Shown here piece by piece: positions 33,742 through 42,748 of a stretch of DNA of 64,000 bases (within the stretch, counting starts at the first letter, position 1; every line of letters begins with the position of its first letter). A program made the translations under genes and the position numbers. The stretch is from Merdibacter massiliensis (GTDB taxonomy: Bacteria; Bacillota_I; Bacilli_A; Erysipelotrichales; Erysipelotrichaceae). The notes below the pieces were generated by a model, which saw nothing but the letters and a program-made list of their open reading frames with translations, did no database searches and was not told where the DNA came from. The DNA is taken from contig NZ_LT699727.1 of the NCBI RefSeq assembly GCF_900155395.1, positions 1-64,000 on the forward strand, given 5' to 3'.

Positions 33742-35262
33742 ATGAGAGGAATCTACAATTCAGTAACAGATATTCGTAGAAAGGTCTTTACTGAGATTGC
33801 AAGACTCGCCTATGAAGGTGGAGATTACGCAAAAAAAATCGAGGATCTTCCATACAAGATTCTGCCAGGTCACAAAGCAAGCTACCGTAACAGTATCTTT
33901 TTGGAACGTGCAATCATCGGTGAACGTCTACGTTTAGGGATTGGTCTTCCTTTACGTACAGTGGAAGAGCAATCTGCATTATCCGAAGGAATCGAAGAAA
34001 GTGCAATTGCGGAAAAATACTATGATGATCCATTGATCAACATCATCAAGTTTGCCTGCAATGCTTGTCCAGAAAAGAAAGTAGTCGTTACTGATACATG
34101 TCAAGGTTGTTTATCACATCAATGTACAGAAGTTTGTCCTAAAGATGCCATTCACATCGTAAATGGAAAAAGCCTGATCGACCAAGATAAATGTATCAAA
34201 TGTGGACGATGCATGGATGCTTGTCCATATCATGCAATCAACAAGTTAGAACGTCCATGTGCTGCAAGTTGCGGAATGGATGCCATTCATTCCGATGAAG
34301 AAGGATATGCAGAAATCGATTATGATAAATGCGTGTCTTGCGGTATGTGTTTGGTAAACTGTCCATTTGGTGCTATTGTTGATAAAGGTCAGATTTTCCA
34401 AACAATCCATGCAATCAAAGGCGGAAATGAAGTGATTGCAGCGATTGCGCCTGCATTCGTAGGACAGTTTGGTCCAAGCGTAACACCAGATAAAGTAAAA
34501 GGTGCATTAAAAGAACTAGGCTTCTCTGATGTAGTAGAAGTAGCAATCGGTGCCGATCTCTGTACGATCGAAGAAGCAGAAGACTTCTTGGATAAAGTTC
34601 CAGAGAAGCAGCCATTCATGGCTACATCTTGTTGCCCGGCTTGGTCTGTTATGGCAAAGAAGCTTTTCCCAGATTTTAAACCATATATTTCCATGGCTCT
34701 TACACCAATGGTATTAACAGGTCGTTTGATCAAGAAAGAAAAACCAAATGCCAAAGTTGTCTTCATTGGTCCATGTGCTGCAAAGAAATTGGAAGCAAGC
34801 CGTAAGAGCATTCGTTCCGATATCGACTTTGTACTGACTTTTGAAGAAGTAATGGGTATGTTTGAATCAAAAGGAGTCAACTTAGAACAGTTGACAGTTA
34901 GTGATCCATTAACTGAAGGAACAGCTTCCGGTCGTGGATTTGCTGTCAGCGGCGGTGTTGCACAAGCTGTAAAAGATCAGATCTTAAAAACGCACCCAGA
35001 TATGGAAGTGAAAGTACAGGCAGCAGAAGGCTTGAAAAACTGCAAGACGATGTTGATGATGGCAAAAGCAGGACGTCTTAACGGCTATCTGTTGGAAGGT
35101 ATGGCTTGTCCAGGCGGATGTGTCGCTGGTGCAGGTACCTTGCAGCCAGTCATGAAATCAAGCGCTGCTGTAAAGAAATATAAAAATGAAGCGGAAAAGA
35201 AGATTTCAGGAGAAAGTGCATATAGCGATAATTTAGATCTCTTGACAGAACATAACGCTTAA
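33742..35262 (+). CDS. Monomeric [FeFe] hydrogenase, group B type
   Basis: Ferredoxin-linked [FeFe] hydrogenase. After an N-terminal region of about 110 residues come 4Fe-4S motifs CQGCLSHQCTEVCP (120-133), CIKCGRCMDACP (151-162) and CVSCGMCLVNCP (197-208). The H-cluster domain has L1 TSCCPAW (295-301), L2 GPCAAKKLE (343-351) and L3 EGMACPGGCVAGAG near 453. The Ala in TSCCPAW and the short form point to group B rather than the group A enzyme with TSCCPGW. The partner may be the ferredoxin at 12675-12848. The start has GACGAGGTGA upstream. No maturases (hydE, F, G) are in this window. Group B members are poorly characterised, so H2 production is inferred. Confidence 0.9.
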   Translation: MRGIYNSVTDIRRKVFTEIARLAYEGGDYAKKIEDLPYKILPGHKASYRNSIFLERAIIGERLRLGIGLPLRTVEEQSALSEGIEESAIAEKYYDDPLINIIKFACNACPEKKVVVTDTCQGCLSHQCTEVCPKDAIHIVNGKSLIDQDKCIKCGRCMDACPYHAINKLERPCAASCGMDAIHSDEEGYAEIDYDKCVSCGMCLVNCPFGAIVDKGQIFQTIHAIKGGNEVIAAIAPAFVGQFGPSVTPDKVKGALKELGFSDVVEVAIGADLCTIEEAEDFLDKVPEKQPFMATSCCPAWSVMAKKLFPDFKPYISMALTPMVLTGRLIKKEKPNAKVVFIGPCAAKKLEASRKSIRSDIDFVLTFEEVMGMFESKGVNLEQLTVSDPLTEGTASGRGFAVSGGVAQAVKDQILKTHPDMEVKVQAAEGLKNCKTMLMMAKAGRLNGYLLEGMACPGGCVAGAGTLQPVMKSSAAVKKYKNEAEKKISGESAYSDNLDLLTEHNA

Positions 35263-35267
35263 AATCA

Positions 35268-35302
35268 AACAGAAAAAGGACGTGCGCGTCCTTTTTTCTG
35301 TT
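35268..35302 (+). terminator. Hydrogenase terminator
   Basis: AACAGAAAAAGGACG-TGCG-CGTCCTTTTTTCTGTT, a long stem with a T-run just after the stop codon. Confidence 0.85.
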
Positions 35303-35311
35303 GGTAGCTAT

Positions 35312-35339
35312 TTGTTTCAGTTTTAAAGTCTGTTATACT
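35312..35339 (+). promoter_or_regulatory. nadE promoter
   Basis: TTGTTT (35312-35317) and TATACT (35334-35339) with a 16-bp spacer, about 20 bases upstream of the start. Confidence 0.6.
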
Positions 35340-35360
35340 TAATAACAAGAGGGTGAAATT

Positions 35361-37301
35361 ATGATAAATTATGGATATTATCATGTTGCTGCCGCAACGA
35401 TCAACGTAGAGATTGCTGATGTATGGGCCAATACACAGGCAATCATTGAAAAAGCAAAACAATGTGATAAAAGAACCAACCTGCTGGTATTTCCTGAGCT
35501 TTGTCTCAGCGGCTATACATGCGGTGATCTTTTTTTTGAATCCGCTTTGTTAGATGCTTGTGAACAAGCATTAGACATACTTTGCAAAGAACTGCCAAAT
35601 GAACTGATGGTCATCGTTGGTGTGCCGCTGCGAAAAGATGATCATCTTTACAATTGTGCTGCCGTCATATTTCAAGGAAGCATCTTAGGAATACAAGTAA
35701 AGTCGTATATTCCAAATTATAATGAATTTTATGAAAAGCGCTGGTTCAGTGACAGTTTTGAGCTGAAAGAGGAAACAATTTCTCTCAATGGCAATACAAT
35801 CCCATTTACTTCTCATCTGCTCATTCACGACCAGACGACAAAAGCCGTGATCGGCATCGATGTGTGTGAAGATCTATGGGTTCCCATTCCTCCAAGTACG
35901 CTACACGCATTGCATGGTGCCAATGTCATCGTCAATCTTTCAGCATCCAATGAAACCATCGGCAAAACCCCTTATCGCCGCTCACTTGTTTTATCTCAAA
36001 GCGCAAAATGTTACTGCGGCTATGTCTATTGCAGTGCAAATCAAGAGGAAAGTACAAGTGATCTGGTCTTTAGCGGCCATCGCATCATCGCCGACAATGG
36101 CGTATTGATCAATGAAACGACATTTGAAGATATGGATGACAGCATCCTTTATGGAGAAATTGACATACAACGCTGTACACAGGATCGTTTACGATTTCAT
36201 ACCGCAATGAAATCGCCCACAGAAGCAGTCAATTATACCCATATTTATATAAACAGTACACCGCCAACCGATTCATCTTTACATTTGATTCGTAAGATCG
36301 AACCATATCCTTTTGTACCGCAAGATCATGCACATCGTATCAAACGCTGCCATGAGATCCGCCATATGCAGGCAGTCGGCCTGGCACAGCGTTTAAAAAA
36401 GATCCATTGTGATCATCTTGTCGTCGGGATCAGCGGCGGTCTAGACTCTACCTTGGCATTGATCATCGCTGTTGAAGCCTTCCAGCTCAACGGATATGAC
36501 AACAAAAACATCTTTGCTGTTACTATGCCGGGTTTTGGCACCACAAAGCGTACACACACAAATTCAACCTCTTTAATGGAATTATTCGGTACTACCAGTT
36601 TAGACATTTCCATCCATGATGCCGTCAATCAACACTTTAAAGACATTCAACAAAACAGCGAAACACATGATATAACTTATGAAAATTCACAGGCACGTGA
36701 GAGAACACAGATATTGATGGATCTTGCAAATAAGTACAATGGCATCGTTCTTGGCACCGGTGATCTAAGCGAATTAGCACTTGGCTGGTGCACCTACAAT
36801 GGAGACCATATGTCCATGTATGCAGTAAATGCATCAATACCAAAGACACTTGTACGTTATATTGTTGAAGGATATGCAAAAGAACAAACAGATAAAGGAA
36901 ATACTGCATTGGCAGATACCCTTTATGACATCTGCAATACGCCGGTATCTCCGGAATTATTGCCTCCGACAAAGGATGGTAAAATCGCACAAAAAACAGA
37001 AGAGACCATTGGTTCCTACGACCTGCATGACTTCTTCTTATACCATTTATTACGTAATCACTTCCCGCCGGCAAAAATTTATGCATTAGCACTCTACGCA
37101 TTTGGAGAAGAACAAAAAGAAACGATCCTCTCAACATTAAAAACTTTCTATCGTCGTTTCTTTACACAACAGTTTAAGCGGAATTGCATGCCTGACGGCG
37201 TAAAAGTTGGAAGTGTCTGCCTGTCTCCTCGTGGCGATTGGCGCATGCCTAGTGATGCTTCTATGCAGCTGTGGATGAAAGAAGTCAATCATCTCTCCTA
37301 G
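35361..37301 (+). CDS. nadE: Glutamine-hydrolysing NAD+ synthase
   Basis: Final step of NAD synthesis, amidation of nicotinate adenine dinucleotide. At 646 residues it is the long two-domain form. The N-terminal nitrilase-type glutaminase shows Glu in LLVFPELCLSGYTCGD, Lys in VKSYIPNYNEFYEKRWF and the nucleophile Cys in IGIDVCEDLW. The C-terminal synthetase has the PP-loop VVGISGGLDSTLAL and GTGDLSELALGW. Ammonia is therefore made in the same protein. AAGAGGGTGAAA precedes the ATG. It is monocistronic between two terminators. Confidence 0.96.
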   Translation: MINYGYYHVAAATINVEIADVWANTQAIIEKAKQCDKRTNLLVFPELCLSGYTCGDLFFESALLDACEQALDILCKELPNELMVIVGVPLRKDDHLYNCAAVIFQGSILGIQVKSYIPNYNEFYEKRWFSDSFELKEETISLNGNTIPFTSHLLIHDQTTKAVIGIDVCEDLWVPIPPSTLHALHGANVIVNLSASNETIGKTPYRRSLVLSQSAKCYCGYVYCSANQEESTSDLVFSGHRIIADNGVLINETTFEDMDDSILYGEIDIQRCTQDRLRFHTAMKSPTEAVNYTHIYINSTPPTDSSLHLIRKIEPYPFVPQDHAHRIKRCHEIRHMQAVGLAQRLKKIHCDHLVVGISGGLDSTLALIIAVEAFQLNGYDNKNIFAVTMPGFGTTKRTHTNSTSLMELFGTTSLDISIHDAVNQHFKDIQQNSETHDITYENSQARERTQILMDLANKYNGIVLGTGDLSELALGWCTYNGDHMSMYAVNASIPKTLVRYIVEGYAKEQTDKGNTALADTLYDICNTPVSPELLPPTKDGKIAQKTEETIGSYDLHDFFLYHLLRNHFPPAKIYALALYAFGEEQKETILSTLKTFYRRFFTQQFKRNCMPDGVKVGSVCLSPRGDWRMPSDASMQLWMKEVNHLS

Positions 37302-37320
37302 CAGTAAATGATTTTCCCTA

Positions 37321-37346
37321 CAAGCAAATCGAAAGATTTGCTTTTT
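37321..37346 (+). terminator. nadE terminator
   Basis: AAGCAAATC-GAAA-GATTTGCTT followed by six T, with a stable GNRA-like loop. Confidence 0.85.
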
Positions 37347-37377
37347 TCATAAAAGAGATTTCCTTTTATTTCATAGT

Positions 37378-37416
37378 AAAAAAAGGCCGTATGTTTATTA
37401 CATACGACCTTTTTTC
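37378..37416 (-). terminator. Terminator of the surface-protein gene
   Basis: AAGGTCGTATGT-AATAA-ACATACGGCCTTTTTTT on the minus strand. It has runs on both sides and may act in both directions. Confidence 0.8.
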
Positions 37417-37562
37417 TGTTAAGAATCAAATTAATTCAATTCTTTCTTTTTCTTTAAAACGATAGCGATAGCACCAGACAATATTGCCATACTTGCAAAC
37501 AATCCAGTTGTAACCATTGCACCTGTTTCAGGAGATTCTGTTTTTTCATCCGTTGCAGGAGT

Positions 37563-38414
37563 CTAAACAGGTTTTTCTGTAGTTGTTGTTCCATCAGTTG
37601 TTGGAGCCTCAACCTTAACCAACGCCATGCGTGCCTCTTTCAAATCAGCCAATACTTGATCAATTTCACCTTGCAATGAATTAGAGTCTGCCAATACTTC
37701 TTTTGCCGCATTAAATGCATTTTCAAATTTTTCCCAACTTTCAGCTGTAAAATTATTTTCAATTAATGCGGAATCACTGTTTACTTCTTGTTCCAGATCG
37801 CTCTTATCTACAGTTACATAGATACCTTTTTCTTCATCATATGCTATATTAGGATTTTTAGAATAATCAATAGTGATTGTACTGTTTTGTGCTTCTCCCT
37901 TAAACAGCAATGCAAACGTTTCAGGAGTTACAATATCTACATTTTCTTCAAATTTAATAGATGTATTGCTTCCCGTTTTAGAAGTCTCTAAATCAATACC
38001 ATATTCACTATTACCTTCAAATGTCAATTTAGAGTCTTTGGCAACTGTTACAGAAGCATCATCTCCAATTGCATTATCTACATTAACCGCATACCAAGAT
38101 TTTGCCCCAGTAATAAATTTCATATCACCTGCTAAAGTAACATCTGATGAATTTATTACTAATGGAGCTCCTTTAGCAGCATTTGTATGATCTAATGTCA
38201 AATTTTCTAATGTTGTATTTTCTGCCCCATAAACATTCACTACATGTTTATTTTTATCAGTTGCTACTAATGTACCATTTTCAACTGTTACATTTTTACC
38301 ACTAATATTAATTAAATGAGAATCATTATCAAATGTAGATTTAAACTCATCAGAAGCAGTTATTGTATTTCCATTTAAATCTAATACTACATTATCTGTA
38401 TTCATCTGTAACAT
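37563..38414 (-). CDS. Middle fragment: beta-helix plus FIVAR-like domain
   Basis: Open frame of 283 residues from an internal ATG, part of the interrupted surface protein. It has beta-helix repeats (VVLDLNGNTITAS, ENTTLENLTLDH, INSSDVTLAGDM) and then a helical FIVAR-like module (FTAESWEKFENAFNAAKEVL...). It has no signal peptide and no clear ribosome site, so independent secretion is unlikely. The frame extends 15 codons upstream of this ATG to the ochre stop, and that stretch still looks like family sequence (SGTTVVLYDDIAID). Confidence 0.45.
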   Translation of the reverse strand: MLQMNTDNVVLDLNGNTITASDEFKSTFDNDSHLINISGKNVTVENGTLVATDKNKHVVNVYGAENTTLENLTLDHTNAAKGAPLVINSSDVTLAGDMKFITGAKSWYAVNVDNAIGDDASVTVAKDSKLTFEGNSEYGIDLETSKTGSNTSIKFEENVDIVTPETFALLFKGEAQNSTITIDYSKNPNIAYDEEKGIYVTVDKSDLEQEVNSDSALIENNFTAESWEKFENAFNAAKEVLADSNSLQGEIDQVLADLKEARMALVKVEAPTTDGTTTTEKPV

Positions 38415-38459
38415 AGAATCAATTGCAATATCATCATATAAGACAACTGTCGTACCTGA

Positions 38460-39260
38460 TTATAATTTATCGTTGAAGATTTGTCCATTCAAATCGATAT
38501 TGCTGTCAACCAAGATGGTCATGTCCGTATTATTCACTTTTACATTACTGCTTGAATTAAAGATTCCTGGACACCATCCATAACCATATGCTTCATCATA
38601 GTAACCAGCATAACTATTATCTCTAAAATCGATCGTTACATTATCTGCTGTTAAAGTTCCTGTTTCTGAATAATTTGTTGAAACCCATGAATATAACGTA
38701 ACATTTTCCAATACAGCACTTCCGATATCACCAGCAGAATCCTGTGAATTGAAAATAATTGATCCGCTTCCATTTTCATCTACTTTTTTGATTGTGGAGT
38801 TTTTCAAAGTGAAATCTTTGCCCATAACTTCGATTGCTTTATTTTGTTCTTTCTTACTTAAAATATCCACATTATCGATAGTTACATTATCGCCCCATAC
38901 AGAGATGAAATCTTGGCTAGCCCAAACACCATTCTGTGTTTCATAATCAGTCGTAATGGTAACATCACCTTGACCAATGATTGAAATACCATCCTCTATA
39001 ATTGGGAAATACCAATTTCCTTGTCCACTTGTTCCTGGTTTTATATCAGCATATTTAGATAAATCATCTTTTGTTAGACAATACTCTCCAGCACTGATAT
39101 ACCAAGTTTCTCCTTCAGTTTGAGTAGCGATTGCTTCTGCCAGTTCTTCAGTAGAATCAATATATCGAACTGTCGTATTTGCTGCTTTTACCGGCATTGC
39201 CACAAATAGTGATAATACCATCAAAGCAGAAGAAAACATACCAAGTATTTTTTTTCTCAT
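38460..39260 (-). CDS. N-terminal fragment: secreted beta-helix protein
   Basis: This is the part expected to be translated, 266 residues. A Sec signal peptide (basic MRKK start, hydrophobic core, cleavage after PVKA) is followed by beta-helix rungs of the pectate-lyase-like kind (GDVTITTDYETQ, DNVTIDNVDILS, DFTLKNSTIKKV). Without the rest it would be secreted and not wall-anchored. It lacks recognisable catalytic residues. Confidence 0.65.
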   Translation of the reverse strand: MRKKILGMFSSALMVLSLFVAMPVKAANTTVRYIDSTEELAEAIATQTEGETWYISAGEYCLTKDDLSKYADIKPGTSGQGNWYFPIIEDGISIIGQGDVTITTDYETQNGVWASQDFISVWGDNVTIDNVDILSKKEQNKAIEVMGKDFTLKNSTIKKVDENGSGSIIFNSQDSAGDIGSAVLENVTLYSWVSTNYSETGTLTADNVTIDFRDNSYAGYYDEAYGYGWCPGIFNSSSNVKVNNTDMTILVDSNIDLNGQIFNDKL

Positions 39261-39285
39261 TGTGTTATCCCCTTTCCTTCGTATG

Positions 39286-39301
39286 TGTAAGAGCGCTTAC
39301 G
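39286..39301 (-). promoter_or_regulatory. Possible cre-like site upstream of the surface-protein gene
   Basis: Minus-strand GTAAGCGCTCTTAC resembles a CcpA operator with mismatches. It lies about 30 bases before the start codon. Confidence 0.35.
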
Positions 39302-39361
39302 TTTTAAATTTACACCCTTCTATTAAAAAATCAATTGTTCGTCAACAAAATTAATAATTTT

Positions 39362-39389
39362 TTTACAATAGTTCCAACTCGTTTATAAT
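39362..39389 (+). promoter_or_regulatory. Alcohol dehydrogenase promoter
   Basis: TTTACA (39362-39367) and TATAAT (39384-39389) with a 16-bp spacer. A second TTTATAATA follows 13 bp later. Confidence 0.6.
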
Positions 39390-39436
39390 ATTGGTTTATA
39401 ATAAAGATAGTAATAAGAAAGAGAGGAAGCTTTGAT

Positions 39437-40624
39437 ATGATACACTTTAGTTATCATGCGCCAACAAAGGTTGTTTTTGGCAAAGACAGCATTCTGCAAT
39501 GTGCTACTCTTTTAAAAGAACACCATGTACATAAAGTGTTGGTCCATTATGGAGGAAGCAGTGCCTTACGTTCTGGTCTGCTTCATCAAGTATGCCAGAT
39601 CTTGCAAGATGCAGATATTCCTTATACAACATTAGGAGGAGTAAAACCAAATCCACGTTTGTCAAAAGTGGAAGAAGGTATAGAACTGGTAAAAAAAGAA
39701 GAAATTGATTTTATTCTGGCAGTCGGCGGCGGCAGTGTGATCGACTCTTCCAAAGCGATTGCCTATGGCTGTGTCAATGAAGGAAATCTCTGGGATTACT
39801 ATGAGAGAAAGAAAAAAGTAACAAATGCTTTACCCGTCGGATGTATTGCGACCAATGCCGCTGCAGGAAGCGAAATGAGCAATTCAAGTGTAATCACAAA
39901 TGAAAACGGCTGGTTGAAAAGAGGATTGTCTTCCGAATTTGGGTATTGTCAGTTTGCCATTTTAGATCCTACCTTTACGTATACATTACCGGCTTATCAA
40001 ACGATGTCCGGCTGTACAGACATCTTGATGCACACGTTAGAACGCTATTTTACAAAAGAAGATACATTGGAGTTATTCGATCAATTTTCATATGCATTGA
40101 TGAAAGATGTGATCAAACATTCAAAGATCTTGCTGGATGATCCTGCAAATTATTCATCACGCGCAGAAATTTTATGGGCAAGCGAAGCATCTCACAACGG
40201 AATGACTGGCGATCGTACATTGGGGGATTGGGCGTGCCACCAGCTGGAACATGAGTTAAGCGGTATGTTTGATGTGGCACATGGTGCCGGTCTTGCTGCT
40301 ATTTGGGGCAGCTGGGCGCGTTATGTACTAGACAGTGCTCCGCAGCGTTTTGCTCAATTAGCAATCCATGTATTTGGTATCGAAGCAGGAGCTGATGTGA
40401 GTGATACTGCGATCCAAGGAATCGAAGCTATGGAATCCTATTTGAAAGAAATTGGGATGCCGACTTGTTTATCTGAATTAAATATTTGCTTAACAGAAGA
40501 ACAGATCAATGAATTAGCGGAAAAATGCTGTTTCTTCCATACACGAACGATTGGCGGCATTCAGAAATTGGATTATGAAGACATACGCAATATTTACCTG
40601 TTGGCAAACAAAACAAAAGCATAG
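39437..40624 (+). CDS. Iron-containing alcohol dehydrogenase, butanol-dehydrogenase like
   Basis: Group III Fe-dependent NAD(P)H alcohol dehydrogenase, 395 residues, probably reducing fermentation aldehydes to alcohols. Family features are the nucleotide-binding LAVGGGSVIDSSKAIAYG, the block NAAAGSEMSNSSVIT, and metal-ligand His residues in LEHELSGMFDVAHGAGLAAIWGSWARY. It is closest in layout to BdhA/YugJ proteins. GAGAGGAAG precedes the start. Substrate cannot be set from sequence. Confidence 0.92.
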   Translation: MIHFSYHAPTKVVFGKDSILQCATLLKEHHVHKVLVHYGGSSALRSGLLHQVCQILQDADIPYTTLGGVKPNPRLSKVEEGIELVKKEEIDFILAVGGGSVIDSSKAIAYGCVNEGNLWDYYERKKKVTNALPVGCIATNAAAGSEMSNSSVITNENGWLKRGLSSEFGYCQFAILDPTFTYTLPAYQTMSGCTDILMHTLERYFTKEDTLELFDQFSYALMKDVIKHSKILLDDPANYSSRAEILWASEASHNGMTGDRTLGDWACHQLEHELSGMFDVAHGAGLAAIWGSWARYVLDSAPQRFAQLAIHVFGIEAGADVSDTAIQGIEAMESYLKEIGMPTCLSELNICLTEEQINELAEKCCFFHTRTIGGIQKLDYEDIRNIYLLANKTKA

Positions 40625-40652
40625 GGAAATCTGATATAGCCCTATGCTTTTG
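40614..40652. terminator. Bidirectional terminator between the dehydrogenase and EF-G-like genes
   Basis: AAAAGCATAGGG / CCCTATGCTTTT, a 12-bp stem with A and T runs on both sides. Confidence 0.85.
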
Positions 40653-40654
40653 TT

Positions 40655-42736
40655 TTATTCTTCCATTTCTGCTTTTGCAGCCGCAATGATCTTGTCTGCC
40701 AGATTAGATGGCACCGGATCATATCGGTCAAAGCTTTGGGTATAAATACCCATGCCTTGGGTCATGGCACGCAAATCAATCGGATAACGCATCATTTCTG
40801 CCATAGGCACTTGTGCAGAGATGATCTGATAGCCGTCTACCAGATCCATTCCCATGATCGAACCGCGGCGTTTATTGAAATCGCCGATGATCGTTCCTGT
40901 ATATTCATCCGGTACTTTGACTTCTACATTCATGATCGGCTCCAGCAAGATCGGATTGCATTTTGGCATTCCATCTTTAAATGCCAGACGTGCTGCCATC
41001 TTGAATGCCATTTCACTGGAATCGACGTCATGATATTTACCGTCTAATAAAGTTGCTTTGATTTTGACCATCTTATAGCCTGCCAAATACCCGTGTTCAC
41101 AGCATTCGCGAAGTCCTGTTTCAACTGCAGGGAAGTATTGACGAGGCACCGCACCGCCAAACACCTTTTCTTCAAAACGCATATCTTCGCAGGTCTCATC
41201 CGGTTCAAATTCAACAAAGACATGTCCAAATTGTCCATGACCGCCGGACTGTTTCTTGTGGCGTCCTTCTCCGATCGCCTTTTTACGTATCGTTTCGCGA
41301 TATGGAACTTTTGGATTTGCCAAAGTCACTTCTACTTTAAATTTAGAACGCAGTTTAGCCAGGATCACTTCAATATGCTGATCACCGACACCATACATGA
41401 CAGTCTGTTTTGTCTCTTTATTATTTACGATCTTTAATGTTTGATCCTCTTCCTCCATTCTTTGCAGCGCATTGCTTAATTTATCCTCATCATTTTTTGA
41501 TTTAGGGAATACAGCTTGTGCATACATCGGTTCACTGAATACGATCTCCTGTGCTTTGACAGGTTTTGCTTTATCACAAAGCGTATCGTTGGTCTGGGTG
41601 CTCTGCAATTTGACAACTGCCCCAATATCGCCGGTAAACAGCTTTCCTGCTGCTGTTTGGTGTTTTCCCTTGATGATGAAGACGCTGGATACCTTTTCTG
41701 TTTTTTCTTTGTTGACATTATATACGCTGGAATCACTGCTCAATACACCAGATAAGACTTTCAAATACGAGATTCGTCCAACAAATGGATCGACGATCGT
41801 CTTAAATACTTGCGCACTCAAGGATTCTTTTTCGTTTGTTTCCATCTCCACCGGTTCGCCATCTGCACTATAAGCAGTATAGCTTCCGCTTTCTCCATAA
41901 GTAGGGAAATATTTTAAGATCAGATCCATCAAACGTTCAATACCGATGCTCTGCAAAGCACTTCCTGAGAACACTGGAGTAATTTCTCCGTTTCTTACGC
42001 CTAAACGCACACCGCGTGTCAATTCTGCTTCGCTGAAGCTTTCTCCGCTGAAGAATTTTTCCATCAGTTCATCATCGCCCATAGCCACTGCTTCTGCAAT
42101 CTGATCTTTGTAACCATTGATTGCATCCAGCATGTTTTCTGGAATCGGCTGTGCCTGATCAGGATCTGCCAAAGGCCCTTTATAATACCAAGCTTTGTCA
42201 CGCAAGACATTGACTGAACCGATGATTTCCCCATTTTCTACGATCGGGACTTCAAAAGGAATAACGCTCTTGCCAAATGTTTCTCTCAGCTCTTCATACG
42301 CTTGATCAAAAGAAGTATGTTCTTCATCCAGTTTATTGATGAAGAAAATCGTAGGCAGCTTTTTCGCCGTTGCTCTCTCCCAAGCAATCTTTGTTCCGGA
42401 TTGATTCACATCTTTTGCATTGACGACGATCAGCGCATTATCGGCTGCAGCCAGGCCGGCTTCGGCTTCACCGCAGAAATCCAAATAGCCCGGTGTATCG
42501 ATAAAATTGATCTTGCAGTCTCGCCACTCAATCGGCACCAGCGATGTATAAACAGAGATACCACGACGAATTTCCTCACTATCATAGTCGATCAAAGAAC
42601 TTCCTTCGCTGGTCTTTCCGAATCGATCTGTAGCTTTCGTATAATACAGCATAGCTTCCAGCACGGCTGTTTTCCCGCTTCCGCTATGTCCTAAGACAGC
42701 TACGTTGCGCACCTCATGTGATAAATAATCTCTCAT
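40655..42736 (-). CDS. Elongation factor G-like translational GTPase
   Basis: EF-G paralogue of the FusA2 type, 693 residues, with all five EF-G domains in order (G domain, domain II near AQVFKTIVDPFVGRISY, III, IV with GGHGQFGHVFVEFEP, V). G-domain motifs are G1 GHSGSGKT (residues 16-23) instead of the usual AHxDAGKT, switch I RRGISV, G3 DTPGY (80-84) and G4 NKLD. The Tyr84 position holds His in all canonical translational GTPases and is needed for GTP hydrolysis on the ribosome, so hydrolysis may be slow or absent. It follows the ankyrin gene by 12 bases. The operon leader carries a cre site and an attenuator-like terminator. A house-keeping EF-G is presumably encoded elsewhere. Confidence 0.92.
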   Translation of the reverse strand: MRDYLSHEVRNVAVLGHSGSGKTAVLEAMLYYTKATDRFGKTSEGSSLIDYDSEEIRRGISVYTSLVPIEWRDCKINFIDTPGYLDFCGEAEAGLAAADNALIVVNAKDVNQSGTKIAWERATAKKLPTIFFINKLDEEHTSFDQAYEELRETFGKSVIPFEVPIVENGEIIGSVNVLRDKAWYYKGPLADPDQAQPIPENMLDAINGYKDQIAEAVAMGDDELMEKFFSGESFSEAELTRGVRLGVRNGEITPVFSGSALQSIGIERLMDLILKYFPTYGESGSYTAYSADGEPVEMETNEKESLSAQVFKTIVDPFVGRISYLKVLSGVLSSDSSVYNVNKEKTEKVSSVFIIKGKHQTAAGKLFTGDIGAVVKLQSTQTNDTLCDKAKPVKAQEIVFSEPMYAQAVFPKSKNDEDKLSNALQRMEEEDQTLKIVNNKETKQTVMYGVGDQHIEVILAKLRSKFKVEVTLANPKVPYRETIRKKAIGEGRHKKQSGGHGQFGHVFVEFEPDETCEDMRFEEKVFGGAVPRQYFPAVETGLRECCEHGYLAGYKMVKIKATLLDGKYHDVDSSEMAFKMAARLAFKDGMPKCNPILLEPIMNVEVKVPDEYTGTIIGDFNKRRGSIMGMDLVDGYQIISAQVPMAEMMRYPIDLRAMTQGMGIYTQSFDRYDPVPSNLADKIIAAAKAEMEE

Positions 42737-42748
42737 ACTTCCATCCCC

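Larger units (their letters stand above)
37431..39260 (-). pseudogene. LPXTG-like surface beta-helix protein, interrupted by two in-frame stops
   Basis: Read as one frame this is 610 codons with a signal peptide, a right-handed beta-helix region, a FIVAR-like domain, and a C-terminal sorting signal (SPETG, hydrophobic stretch, KKKK tail). Two nonsense codons interrupt it: TAA at 38460-38462 inside the beta-helix and TAG at 37563-37565 between the FIVAR domain and the sorting signal. No frameshift is seen, and protein-like sequence continues in frame across both stops. Each stop is one C-to-T change from a Gln codon (CAA, CAG). Most likely this is a recently inactivated adhesin or glycan-binding surface protein. 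Readthrough or strain-specific variation are alternatives. AAAGGGG precedes the start. Confidence 0.85.

Noticed and set aside
37563-37565. Pyrrolysine reading of the amber codon
   Set aside because: A second interruption is TAA, and no pyl genes are in the window; nonsense mutation is simpler.
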